The notes beneath the pieces are model-generated. The model did no database searches. It worked only from the letters and a program-made list of their open reading frames with translations, and had not been told where the DNA came from. Shown one piece after another: positions 48,406 through 59,820 of a DNA stretch of 64,000 bases. Numbering within the stretch: the stretch's first letter is position 1; every line of letters begins with the position of its first letter. The position numbers and the translations under genes are program-made. The stretch spans positions 225,915,415-225,979,414 of the forward strand of contig NC_081410.1 of NCBI RefSeq assembly GCF_030272615.1, read 5' to 3'. Origin of the DNA: Cryptomeria japonica. Lineage: Eukaryota > Streptophyta > Pinopsida > Cupressales > Cupressaceae.

Positions 48406-48651
48406 TTTGAACTGGTAACACTTACCTCTTTGAACAAGTAACACTTACCTCTTGAACTAGTAACACTTACCTCTTCGAACTGGTAACCCTTACCTCTTCA
48501 AATTGGTAACACTTACCTCTTCAACCGGTAACACTTACATCTTCGAACCAGTAACACTTACCTCTTCGAATTGGTAACACTTACCTCTTTGAATGAGTAA
48601 CTCTTACCTCTTCAAACTGGTAACACTTACCTCTTCAAACTGGTAACACTT
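48406..48651 (+). repeat. 23-bp minisatellite, about 11 copies
   Basis: Tandem TTGAACTGGTAACACTTACC plus TCT, with small variation between units (TCGAAC, TCAAAT, TTGAATGAG). Located in the U3 part of the solo LTR; absent elsewhere in the window. Confidence 0.92.
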
Positions 48652-49798
48652 CATTTCCAAAATTATTTCACAAGCACACACATACAGTGCCAATTTCCAA
48701 AATTTCAAGGAAGAGTTTACCAGCAAGGTAAATGGTGAAATAAACACACTGGAAAGAATGACTAACCAAATCTTGACAATAAGAAACAAGGAAGCACCCA
48801 GCCAACCCAATCTAAAGTTCATTCTTTCAAAAGAAAAGGTAAAGCGAGAAATTGATTTCCAAGAACAAAACACATAGCAGATAGTGAAATGAACCATTTC
48901 TTTCCTGAATGCAACCATATGATGTAGATTTCACAAAACCAGCAGTAATAAACACTAATATTTCCATTTCAATCATTCCACAAACATCTAAAGATGATTG
49001 TATAAATTTCCATGCACAGGAAGCAAACTGAAAATTACAAAACAAATTCAAAACAAGAAGGAAACCTCCAACCTTGAAGCAATTAGCAAACAAAGGGATG
49101 AAGAACAACCAGTCTTGCAGCCAGGTCGAATTTCCAGCTCCTCCGGGAAGTCTTTCCAGAATTTTCTCTCCAAAATTCTCTTCTTCTCCTGCCATGAATG
49201 CCCAGAATAGATGCCCAAAAATATCTTTTAACCCAAGCTTCTAGGTTAAAGTTTTTCATCCAATCAAATTTAAATATTTTAAAACTAAAAGGCAATCAGA
49301 CTTATTTCTTTTCCAAAATAATAATTCTTTCCAATGATTAAATTAAAAAGGCCAAATGGAAAAATGCAAAGGAAAGCTTTTATTTATTTCTTTTTCCATA
49401 AATACTTCCTTCAACTTAAGCATTTAACCTTTTTTAAAATGGCTAGGCAATTTAGTTATTTCACAAAAATACATTATGCAACTTACATAATAAATTATGC
49501 CATTTAACCATTTAATCTAGCAATCATTAATTTAAACAAATCAATAATCACAAAGCATATTAATTAAATGATTACACCAACACAAGATAGCATCATCCAT
49601 TTAAATTAAATAACCATTTAAATAAACGGAAACACACAAAACCAAGACAGATCAAATGATGACTCTCAAATGACCAAACCAAGGCACCATGACTCGCATA
49701 ACAACCAGACGGGGAAACACAACCGACTGAAAACACTCATACGAGTGTAACTGCGGTCAAGCTAGGATACAACAACTATCTCCTTCACTCCCATCGGA

Positions 49799-49809
49799 TA
49801 TATATATAA
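49799..49809 (+). promoter_or_regulatory. TATA-like box in the solo LTR
   Basis: ATATATATATAAGG followed by G/C-richer sequence and the LTR end 330 bp downstream. Placement agrees with an LTR promoter in plus orientation. Confidence 0.45.
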
Positions 49810-50142
49810 GGCACGCTCAGACCTGTGAAACTAGGTGGAGTCAATACCCCGTACCTACCCGGTACTAGTACTTGCAATATCCTGCACCAAAGAACCACAC
49901 ATGCATATAGACCAATATTTATATAGACATGGTAAACACACCAATGAAGGAGAATCGTGACGTTCCCTATCTCACCAGAGTGAGTGAAGGAAAATCATCC
50001 CCTCGCATCCCAATACACTTGCAAACACGCAACATATAAAAATGCATCGCAATATAAGGGAAAAGTGTCAGTCCATAGAACAGTCACTGGAGTAACTCAA
50101 AACATACAAAAGAGGCTGATCGAGGAGGGGTACTACAGGATA

Positions 50143-50700
50143 TCTGAACTTATTTATACTAAAGAAACTCCTAACTAACTCTAACTACTGGCAAGTCCAC
50201 TCCCACAACATTAGGAGGATGTCATTTATTACAACATAAGAAAAAGGACAGGGAGTTACACTCTGAATAAGAAACAATCAAGTTGTTTCAACTACAGAGG
50301 AAATATAGCATAATTGTGCCTCCTAGATTTATTCTCCAACAAACATGAATACCAAACTTTCATAATTACACTCTCTAAGTTGTAGATAACTAACTATTGA
50401 CTCCTTCAATACTTATCTTGTTGAGACTTTATCTTCAACCAACTACCTAGCATGAACTCCCACGTTTTGAATCTTTGACCTTTTCTTGTTCTTCATTAAC
50501 TCTTGCATCATATCATTAGTGTATACAAAACAAAGGCATATTTATTCCATGTTAGAATAACATTTATCTAACTACATGCAAGATTAATATGGATAAATCA
50601 CATAGCATGGCCACTTCATCATTAATCATAAATTTAACCAAAGGGAATATATATAAGGGTAAGTTCATGCCATTTTGTCAAGTTCATGAAAACATAATTG
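50143..50700. other. No gene recognised
   Basis: About 560 bp between the solo LTR and gypsy element 2; no ORF, repeat or RNA gene supported. Confidence 0.5.
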
Positions 50701-51845
50701 TGTGTGTGAAAAAGTGGAATAAGTCTGTAAGCTGCAAGGCACAACACTTCAATTAAGTCATTACATGTATGGTTAGACAGATATAAGCATGAATAATAAA
50801 ACCATTACAAATCGACTAATTTCCTTCTAAGAGATGCGAGTATAAGATTTCTCTCAGATTTGTATAAGCAATACCAGTTACTAGACTACACCAAGATGGA
50901 GGATTTAATCTATATGAGCATGATATTAAGCTAAATGGATGCAAGATGGATGAAAGATTCAAGCAATATGGATTCAAGCAATATGGAGTAAACTAAATAT
51001 GCAAAAAGCTAAACTAAGATGCAATAATCTCAAAAGGCAAGCATAATATATTCAATGACTCTAGAGCAAAAAGTGTATAATAATAAATCTCCAGGGTGTT
51101 TTGAATGAGAGATGAAGACTGAATTTATAGAGAATCACAAGAGATATCAAGAAAAGCACAATTTAGGATAATTGAAATAATTGAGAAATCAGATTCAGTT
51201 AACCTTGAGATAGATTCCAATTATAGTTTAATTGAAATGCATTCAGAAAAGAAGTTTGAGTTTGCATTAGAGATAAGATTCAATTAATTACATGCACTTA
51301 TGATAAAAATAGGTTATTCTTTGATTTATTCAAGAAAAGAGTCTTTTCAATGGAACTGAACTTCTTTTTCTCAAAATCTTTGAATTCTAATTTTAGAGAA
51401 TGATTAAATTCCTTTTAATTATTTTTCTGATTTCAAGTTCTCAATTTAGAAGAAAGAAATAATATCTCAAGTTTGATTTCTCTTTCAATTCAATTCTTTT
51501 ATTTTATTTTCAATTTAACTCTTGCTTTGTGATTAATTCCTCTTTTGTAATTAATTAGTTCTCTTTTTTATGATTAAATGGCAAATTTATTAATTAATTA
51601 AATATGCTAAGATATTTAATAAATTAAATAGGATAATTGATCAAAATGATTTTCTTGGAATGATTTAATTAATTAAATAAATATTTAATTAATATTGAGT
51701 TATTGATTTGTCATGTGGCATTTGATGATTGAAGAATTAATTAATTGTGTGCTCAAGATTGATTTAATTGTCTTTGGTTAGGACCTTGGTGATGTTGTCA
51801 AGATTAGGGGCCCATGGTTTAGGTGACCATTTTTAGGGTATTACA
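50701..51845 (-). repeat. 3' LTR of gypsy element 2
   Basis: About 1145 bp, TGTGTGTGAAAAAGTGG...GGTATTACA, homologous to both LTRs of element 1. AATTG at 50696-50700 is the candidate left target duplication; its mate is outside the window. Confidence 0.92.
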
Positions 51846-52946
51846 TTTACCCCTCTTTGAATTAATGTGTGAGCAGCGTGTTGGTTCAAAGAATAGTTGA
51901 TGTATCTAGGAGATACCAGTTTTGAACTTGATTGATCACGAACTAGATGAAGAGTGAGGTGCTTAGCTTGATTTGAAGCGATGAAGTTGAACAAAGTTGA
52001 TTAAAGCGAAACTAATTTTGAACTTGATTGAACTAGGATAAATAGAGAGCAAAGATACCGAACTTGAACTTGATTGATCAAGAAGCGGATCTTACTATTC
52101 TAGAACTTGATTGAACTAGACATAGTGAGCGAAGATAAAATCGATCTTGAACTTGATGGATCAAGACATGATGAGTGAAGATAATGTCCAGCTTGATTTG
52201 ATGAGATGAAACTCAACACTTGCTTAGATTGAGCATGTGATCAAAGATACTCTTTAAACTTTTGATTGAGTTTAAAAGAATAATCAGCTTGATGAAAAGT
52301 GATGGAACTGATTAACTTTTAGAGACTAGTTTAGATGAAGACAAATATTAGCTTGATTTAAAGCGATGAAACTAATATGCCCCTAGAAATTGATTCGATT
52401 TAGATGATCGAGAGATCTCAACTTGATATGAAGCTATGAAGTTGAGATGCCCCTTAGCCATACAAATTTTATTTTCTTTAGTTGAAAAATATTTTTGCTC
52501 AACTTTTGATGAAGATTTGAAAATTTTCTCGACTTTGAAGATGTGAGGTCATAAGGTCATGAGTATGCCCCCTCAGGAGCGAAATCAAAAGATAGTGAGG
52601 GTACATGATTATAGGCAATTTTTGCAATGATAATGATTTGAGCACAAAAATTGAGTCGAAGGAACATTTGTGAAGATTTAGTGAAGATTGATGTGAAATT
52701 GAGCTCAAAGTTGATTTGTAGAATAAAATTGAGATTCATCATTGATTCATTAAAAAATGAGCGTGAATTGGACAAATAATGAGCATTTGATGAAAAGTGC
52801 TAATTGGTCCAAATTGTATTGAAATTGACTAGGAGAATGATCTTGGATTTCAATCTCAATCCTGAAAATGGAATCAGGATGGGCAAATTAGCTAAGGGTA
52901 CAATTTTCATGTCCATCGAAGCAAGTTGAAAAATTAGGGTTTTGGC

Positions 52947-52953
52947 TATATAA
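52947..52953 (+). promoter_or_regulatory. TATA box of the antisense PMD gene
   Basis: TATATAA within GGCTATATAAGGGG, 75 bp before the ATG at 53028. The same box with nearly the same spacing is kept in element 1 (25513-25519), suggesting a real promoter directing transcription against gag-pol. Confidence 0.7.
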
Positions 52954-53027
52954 GGGGTGGAAGTGTCATTTTCAATTCATTTTAACCCTCTAAGTTTGAA
53001 AATTCAAAAAGCCTTCTGTGAAGAAAA

Positions 53028-55351
53028 ATGGTGGTTCCCACATAGGAGCATCGATTCGAGCACCAGACATGACATAATCGACCTCAGAACTATGAGCCAG
53101 TGGTAAGTGTCCAATCTTAAGCCTTTTATTTCATCAATTTTGAATTTTTTTGTTGGTTTTTTTGAATTTTTAGCTTTGTAAAAGTCGAGCTTTGTCAATT
53201 TTTCGTGCGAGACGACATCCTGTGTCGTGCAACCAAATGGTTTGTATTCTTTTGTCATTTAAGTCCACTAGTTTTGTCATTTAATACCTACCCTTGTATC
53301 GTACGAGCTTGTTCAAAAGAGAGCATTTTGTCGTTTGAAGGCTTGTTTTGTGTCGTATCAGTATTTTATTGTCCTATACCCAATCCTAAGTCGTACGAGT
53401 TTCTGCCTCTACTGTGTTATGTCATTTGAAAAATAGTGAGCATATTTGAGGGTCAAACTTGAAAATTTTATTTTGCAATTGATTGTTTTGGATTTGTGTG
53501 ATGTTTTACTTGTCTTAAAGCATAATTTGAAATATTTTATGATGATATTGTGTTTGATTCTTGCAGGTTCGACTGCCTCACATTCTTTTCAGATGTGTCT
53601 ATCCACTGACTATGACATTAGTTCATGAGTTATCTAATGTGGATAGGGAACATATCAATTTATGTGGGTTTACTCATCTTCTTGACATGCCTAATATCTG
53701 TGTAAATCATGGGATGCTCACTACGCTTGTAGAGAGATTTTATTATGAGCATAACACATTTCATTTGCCAGTTGGGGAGATGACTATCACTCTCGAGGAT
53801 GTATATAGGATTCTCTGGATTCCATTCGCTGGGGATAAGGTGGATTATGATTTAGCACAGCGTCATGGCCTACTAGCTCTGAGGCTGGTATTTCATGATG
53901 CAGACATTCTGACATAGTCTATCAGTTGGGATGACATGATGGTCAAGTATAGTGAGCAGTTTCCATTGGCATGTGTCCTAGCAGGATTCATCAGTTGTTT
54001 CCTTATCCCAGATAGGGGACAGCGGGGTTTCTTATGGAGCTGGGGCAAGATGCTAGAGAGGCTTGTGGAGAACCTGAAGAGATTAGGATGGGGTTCTTGT
54101 TTTCTGGCACACATGTATTGTGAGATGCATGAGGTGGTTTACCAGGAGGGGAAGAGTATGGTTGCAGTGGTTTTGATATTACAAGTATGGGTCTGGGAGC
54201 ACCTCCTAGTTTGCAGACCGATTGTAAATGACATTAGAGATCCACAGCATCCCATTGTTTACAGATACTCTAGATACGCTACTCAGCCCCATCTGGGAAA
54301 GAGAGAGTATTGGAGATGGTAGCTAGATGATCTTATAGTTGTAATATGGAGACCTTACAGGGGTCTTGAGCCTTGGGATGACTCAAGAGTTGTGCACAAA
54401 GACCTATTTATGACTCGGCCTCTCATTGGTAGATCGGTGAGAATGGTCGAGTGGTTTGTGGTTACTCAAGTGATGAGGCAGTATGGTAGACCTCAGGGGA
54501 TCTCGCAGGAGTCTACTGCATATGCATGTTATGCAGAGGAGGAAAGATGGGGGTGGGGACCTAGGTTATCATACACCCTGGGCATGCAGGAGTTGACTAG
54601 GTTGCAGTGGCTTAGGTGGGGCTATTTAGAGGATATTGTAGATGCGGGGGTATTGCCCCAGTACAGGGATTGGTTCCAGCAGCATCTATTCCCTAGATTC
54701 ATAGATCCAGCAAAGCAGGCACCTCTGATAGAGGATATTGAGGATGATACCCCTACACAGATACAGGGACAGGGACAGAGACAGGGATAGAGAGCCAAGG
54801 CTCTGAGGCGGGCAGATGGTGATCCTAGTGCTAGCAGCAGTAGGGTACCAGCTAGTGGTAGGCAGCAGCATAAAGGAGAGGGTGGATCCCTAGGGGCTAT
54901 TGCTATCATACTGAGTGGAGATAGGGTACCAGAGGATGGAGGAGAGGAGGAGTGAGTATCTCCCAAGCAAGTGAGACAAAGGAGAGATGAGAAGGGGGGA
55001 GTCAAAGGTGGAGATGGAGGCGGTGATGCAGGCCGAGATCCTGCGAGGGAGCAGGGGGCAGATGCAGCGCAGTTGATGAGAGCATGTTTGGCAGGTCTAC
55101 AATCATAGTTGACAGTAGCACAGACACAGCTTGCAGAGCAGGACCGATAGCTGGCGAGAGTCTTACACCAGACTAGTCAGGTGGCTTGTTACGTTGCGGC
55201 TTATAACGTAGCAATTCCTGTAGCGCAGTAGGTTGTACCCTACTCGCAATACATGGAATGGTCTGAGGGAGCTCAGGAACCTCATCAAGACCCTTGTCAG
55301 ATGGCTCCACCTCCTCCACCACCTGGCGATGAGGGAGAGGCAAAGAGATAG
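53028..55351 (+). pseudogene. Plant mobile domain (PMD) gene carried antisense by gypsy element 2
   Basis: Exon 1 is 53028-53102 (75 nt, phase 0, donor GTAAGT). Intron 53103-53566 ends TTCTTGCAG. Exon 2 (53567-55351) keeps one frame for about 595 codons. It encodes a PMD: THFHLPV-like HNTFHLPVGEMTITLEDVYR (about codon 60), ACVLAGFISCFLIPDRG, RLGWGSCFLAHMYCEM, LILQVWVWEHLLVCRP and RSVRMVEWFVVTQVMRQYG. A Gln/Gly-rich, then Pro-rich tail follows (PPPPPPGDEGEAK). PMD proteins (relatives of MAIN/MAIL1) occur in plant nuclei and in transposons, where some act in silencing. Seven premature stops in exon 2 (53915, 54320, 54788, 54953, 55106, 55148, 55229) and two in exon 1, but no frameshift. Function in the element is unknown. 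Confidence 0.85.
53103..53566 (+). other. Intron of the PMD gene
   Basis: GTAAGT...TTGCAG, 464 bp. It contains two exact TCGTACGA palindromes (53299-53306, 53391-53398) and variants (TCGTGCGAGACGAC, GTCGTATCA), the same motif that clusters in the element leaders. Confidence 0.75.
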
Positions 55352-56950
55352 ATTTCTTATAGCTCTTAGATTTTGTTAGATGCCCCATTTTTTGTAGCCC
55401 ATACGATTCTTTCTCTGATGGGAGATTGTATATAATAGTTTTATCACTTGTACCCCGAGATGTTGATGATTATATATATGAGATCTTGATTTGATTTCAT
55501 TGTACTTGTGTCGATTGATTTATGAGATGCTTTCTTCTATATGATTTGTTCTATATGCTTTGTTCTACATGTATGCATATCTTTTCAGTATGGATGTATG
55601 TAATGCAAATGAATATGAATGTTTGTTTTTATTTCTTTTCATATGCAAATAAATGATGAAAATGAGTAATGAGTAATGCAAATTTGTTTATCATTTTTCT
55701 ATGCAATAATATGAATGCAAATGAATGGATGAATATGTATAAAATGCTTATGTATGCAACTAACATCTCAATACACAAGTACTCAATCGGAGAAGTGATG
55801 AAAAAGAGACCACTTAGCTAAGAAATGATGATGCTTCCAACTCTCATTCAGAAGATAAAGAGATCATTGTTATCATACCAAAATCACTCTAAATTCACAA
55901 AACACAAAATGAAATGCAAAATGAGATGCAAAATGAAATGCAACCTAAACCTAGTCATTGGATTTGAAATTCTTAAGTTTCATCACTGAGCGTTAACAAA
56001 CATAGTAGGCAGATTAGAGTTTGTTCCTTTTCATGTGCAATATTAATTGTCTTGTCCGCAATGATCCTTTTTTCATTCATATCCTTGGACAGATTACGCA
56101 TGGACCCGGATTGTACATTTAAAGAAATTCTCTCAAAACAGACAAAGAAATGATGAGTACCTCCCTATAGCATACAAATAAGTGGGGTCGAGGTATGTGT
56201 GGTGATTTCACCTTGATGGGAAGGCTCTTATCAGAGACACCTAGCTAATTAGATGTTTCCAGATCATCATAATCATTCATACAAGTAGAAAACAAAGAAA
56301 ATATTATGCCCCCAATCCTTGCTCCTCTTATTCAAGATAGACTTCCTCGAGTTACTCAGAAGGAATAATAATCAAAAACCAATATAAAAGATAGCACACA
56401 AAGAAATATTTCATGCATATCTCAAATTTTTTAGTGATTGTTTTCAGTTATGTTGTTTTGCTTATGTACTTGATAATAAAACTCTTCAGTAGCTAGGAGA
56501 TAGGTGACTGACTCAGATTTGATGATTAGGTTTCACTGACGTAAAGTTGACTTGGTTGATACTGCTTAGGATATGTAATGTGCTATGTCGATTAACCTGA
56601 GACTAAGGCATTAATCAGTTTCAATCCATGAGGGTTCCAATGAACCAGGATGTCATAAAAGTGACTATAAAGCAAAAACAAAGATTAATGAAAGCGGAAA
56701 TGCCAACATTGTGTTGATAGATGGAGTGCTTGAGTACAAGAGGTGCCTGTTTGCCAGGTTTTCACCTGCTTGGCAAAGATTTTGTTTCTTTTCTTTTTTT
56801 ATTTTCTTTTTTTTTTCTTTTCTTTAGGACTTTTTTAGAATTTTTCAGGATATTTTAGCTGTACAGTTTGTTGGAGCAGAGAATGTTAAGTGACAAATTT
56901 CTTCAAGTGGATGGTGTTGATCAGTTCACAGAGTTAATCTCCTTCTGATG
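55352..56950. other. Region between PMD gene and integrase
   Basis: No coding. Begins with the likely 3' UTR of the PMD gene (T-rich) and includes simple ATGAATG/ATGCAAATGAAT-type sequence at 55560-55760. Element 1 has a deletion of most of 55435-56260. A pyrimidine tract lies at 56780-56825. Confidence 0.5.
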
Positions 56951-57029
56951 TTGAGAGCTGATAGGCACCAGAGTCAAAGATTGCAGTGACGATGTAGGGA
57001 CCCAGCCAGTTTGGTTCAAACTTCCCTTT

Positions 57030-58010
57030 GTTGTCTTGAAACTGTTGATTTTAAGGATTTTCTCTCAGAACAAGGTCACCAACCTAAAATTCTCATTGTC
57101 GAACCTTCTTGTTATATCCTTTGGACATTATCTTTTGATACACTCTCAGATGATCAAACGCCACTTGTCGACGTTCATCCAACAATTTGAGTTCTTGCAA
57201 TCTAGCTATTCTATAGTCTTCATCAGTAACGAGACCTTGCAAAGAAACTCTTAGAGATGGTATTTCCACTTCAATAGGTAGTACTGCTTTGGATCCATAT
57301 GCCAAAGAAAAAGGTGTAGCCCCAGTAGGGTTTCTAATACTTGTTCTATAAGCCCATAGTGCAGGATTGAGTTGCAGATGTCAATCCTTCCAAGATTTGT
57401 TCAATGTTCTATGTAAGATAGTCAGCAAGTTTTTGTTAGATGCTTCAGCTTGTCCATTTTCGTGAGGGTAATATACGGATGACCAGTGTTGTTTAATTTT
57501 GAATTTCTCACAGAGGTCATCTAGATCTTTATTCTTGAATTTTCCTCCATTATCAGTCACGATGGATGAAAGTATCCCATACCTGCAGATGATATAGTTA
57601 AGGATGAATAGAGCTACTTTTTTATCGGTTGCTTTGATGAGCAGAACCGTTTCTACCCACTTAGTGAAATACTTAGTGGCAGTTATGATAAACTTGTGTC
57701 CGTTAGATGATGTAGGATATATTTGGCCAATGAGATCAAACACCCATTGTTGAAAAGGCCAATGTGTAATGAAGGGTATGTGATCCCTTGTTGGAGCATG
57801 TATGAGATTCCCATGTAGCTGACACTTCTCACAAGTTTTAGAAAACTTTATAGCATCCTTCTCCATGTTTGGCCAATAGTAGTCAGTTCGTAGTTGTTTC
57901 CAAGCTAAAGTAAGACCATTCAAATGAGATCCACAAATACCTTCATGGACTTCTGATAATGCACATTGGGACTCTTCTGTTTCTAGACACCTAAGAAAAG
58001 TACTATCCAA
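57030..58010 (-). pseudogene. Integrase of gypsy element 2
   Basis: 58010-57381 is a 209-codon open frame with an HHCC finger (EVHEGICGSHLNG, CEKCQLHGN) and core DDE residues in FDLIGQIYP, TDNGGKFKN and ENGQAEASNK. 57305-57093 (AYGSKAVLPIEVE, YNKKVRQ) is the C-terminal part after a stop (57381 region). It is better preserved than in element 1 (one open frame through finger and core). Without RT it has no substrate made by this copy. Confidence 0.88.
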
Positions 58011-58140
58011 ACCTCACCTAAATAAGTCATTAGCGATGATGACATACCATGAAGCGTTTTGGGTTAGGTTCCTTTTCTCATTACGGATAAGATTTTTAGG
58101 GATAATTTGGTCACGCAGATAAGAGTAACTTTAAGATTTG
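58011..58140 (-). other. RT/RNase H deletion junction in element 2
   Basis: On the left the sequence matches element 1 up to about 28023 (AGATAAGAGTAA). On the right it matches element 1 from about 30827 (GGCTCATTTATCA). The 2.8 kb holding RT and both RNase H domains is missing here. No clear microhomology beyond a few bases. Confidence 0.8.
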
Positions 58141-59136
58141 GCTCATTTATCATTTGTATCTGACATACATGTTGACATAACCTTGATGGTTTTGTGAGTC
58201 CCTGTTGTTTACTCCATTCCACTTCCTCTGGACTAACGACCGATTCTGCTTCTGTAGCTTCCAATTCTTCTTGTGTAGTCCCATACCTGATTTTTTTTGT
58301 CTTATTAGAGGGGTATATAATAGATGAAATATTTTTTGGTATTCTTCCTTCTTTCAGCCTTTGTTCATAGTCTTCTTGTCTTTTTAGTTTGATTTCATGT
58401 ATCTCCTATTATAGCTTTAAGCACATCAACTCTTGAGTGTCATCTATGATATCACTGGACTCTTATAGAGTTTTTGTAATGGATGTATCTGAGAGGTGGT
58501 CAGGACCCCATTCATACTTGTTTGAGTCAGCCTTTGAATCATCTACTTGTTGCCTACCAGTGTATGTGACTGGAACTTTCAATGGTTAAAATAATTCTCT
58601 GATTCTTTCTACTTTGTCTCTCATATCTTTTGGAACTTCAACTCCTTATATTGTTGTAGCTGACACCATCGTAACTTGAGTACTGATTGTTTCTTCTCTC
58701 TTGATTGCTAGTTTCTCTTTTTCTTTTCCACACTCTACTTGAGTTTGTTGAGTGTTGACTTCCTATGATGTTGAAAGCGATATCCTTTTCTTCCACTTAG
58801 ACTTAGAAGCATGTTTTTGGTCTGATGTCCTTTTTTTATTGTATCCCAATCCAACCTTATCATTTGTAGATTGTGTTTGCATCTGAATCAGTTCAATAAT
58901 ACCCTCTTGATGCTTGCCCAGGGGACTAGTATCTGAATATCCCATGTGTTGGATCATTTTATAGCCGGGACCATATTGGGTTGGGGAAATCTCACAATGT
59001 CGTACTTCCTCGTTTTGACTATCTTCCTTGAAAAGCCACTTAAGAACAACATCCTCTTCTATTTCATCTGCCAGGGAAGTAGAAGACTATACAAAAAGAC
59101 CATCATATATGATATTCGGAGTTAAATTTTATGTTC
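58141..59136 (-). pseudogene. Linker of element 2 with G-patch-like block
   Basis: 58957-58763 reads MGYSDTSPLGKHQEGII and KVGLGYNKKRTSDQ, the counterpart of the G-patch-like block in element 1. The rest is Ser/Glu-rich without a domain and is broken by stops. Confidence 0.5.
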
Positions 59137-59817
59137 TCATAGCCTCTGATGGTTTGCCCAACTGTTTCGATGATGGAGGGAGAGAGAGATTAATGAAAGT
59201 ATTGGTTCTATCTTGTAGCCATCCATGCCAGTATTTGTAATCTTCAATTTCTTTTCTAATTCCTTCATCAGAGCTTCTAGACTTTCATTTGTAGAGGTTG
59301 CTCTTTTATGAGGCACAAAGGTATCAGCACCTTTTGTCAATGAATTACAGGGGAGATTTGTATCAGCAGGAATACTGACTTCAACTCCATTATAAGAAAA
59401 TTTTAAGCATTGATGGTATGTAGATGGAACTGCCTTCATTTCATGAATCCATGACCTACCCAATAAGTTATTGTATGATAGAGGAAGATCAAGTACCTGA
59501 AAAATGGCATCTCTTTCTAAAGGTCCCACCCTGATTGGTAATAATACCAGACCTTTAGAGGTCCTTTCTTCTTCATCATAGGCTTTAATTGTTATTTTCT
59601 TGGACGGATCAATGACATTTTCAGAAAATCCTAGTTGTGTAAGCAGACTGTAAGTACAAATATTCAACCCTGCACCTTCATCTATCAAAACATGTTTAAC
59701 TCGGTGTTTATGGATCATAGCTTCACTATGCAATGGCTGGTTATGTGGATGATTTAGCGAGTTGTCATCTTCTTCAAAGAAGGTCAGATAGTGAGATGAA
59801 GTCAGATGACCCACCAT
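59137..59817 (-). pseudogene. Protease region of gypsy element 2
   Basis: A 226-codon open frame: HVLIDEGAGLNICTYSLLTQ (active-site loop, Asp-Glu-Gly in place of Asp-Gly-Gly in element 1), then LLPIRVGPLERDAIFQVLDL, PLSYNNLLGRSWIHEMKAVP and STYHQCLKFSYNG. Fold motifs are complete, but the residue next to the catalytic Asp is charged, so it is probably inactive. A stop at 59820 separates it from Gag. Confidence 0.83.
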
Positions 59818-59820
59818 AGA

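Larger units (their letters stand above)
45632..50137 (+). mobile_element. Probable solo LTR of a long-LTR element
   Basis: Begins TGTAATGCCCC and ends GGGGTACTACA, imperfect inverted termini as in LTRs, and is flanked by a perfect 5-bp duplication GGATA (45627-45631 and 50138-50142). Length is 4506 bp, or about 3337 bp without the internal 1169-bp rearrangement. No PBS, PPT or coding lies inside. A TATA-like run (49799-49809) about 330 bp before the right end fits U3-R-U5 in plus orientation. LTRs of several kb are known from Ogre-like gypsy families. Confidence 0.72.

Noticed and set aside
48406-48651. CRISPR-like repeat array
   Set aside because: Units are directly adjacent with no unique spacers; this is a minisatellite in a plant LTR.
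54622-55005. Minus-strand frames over the PMD tail (LSLSLSLSLYLC)
   Set aside because: Antisense of the Gln/Gly-rich tail of the PMD exon; no gypsy coding is expected there.
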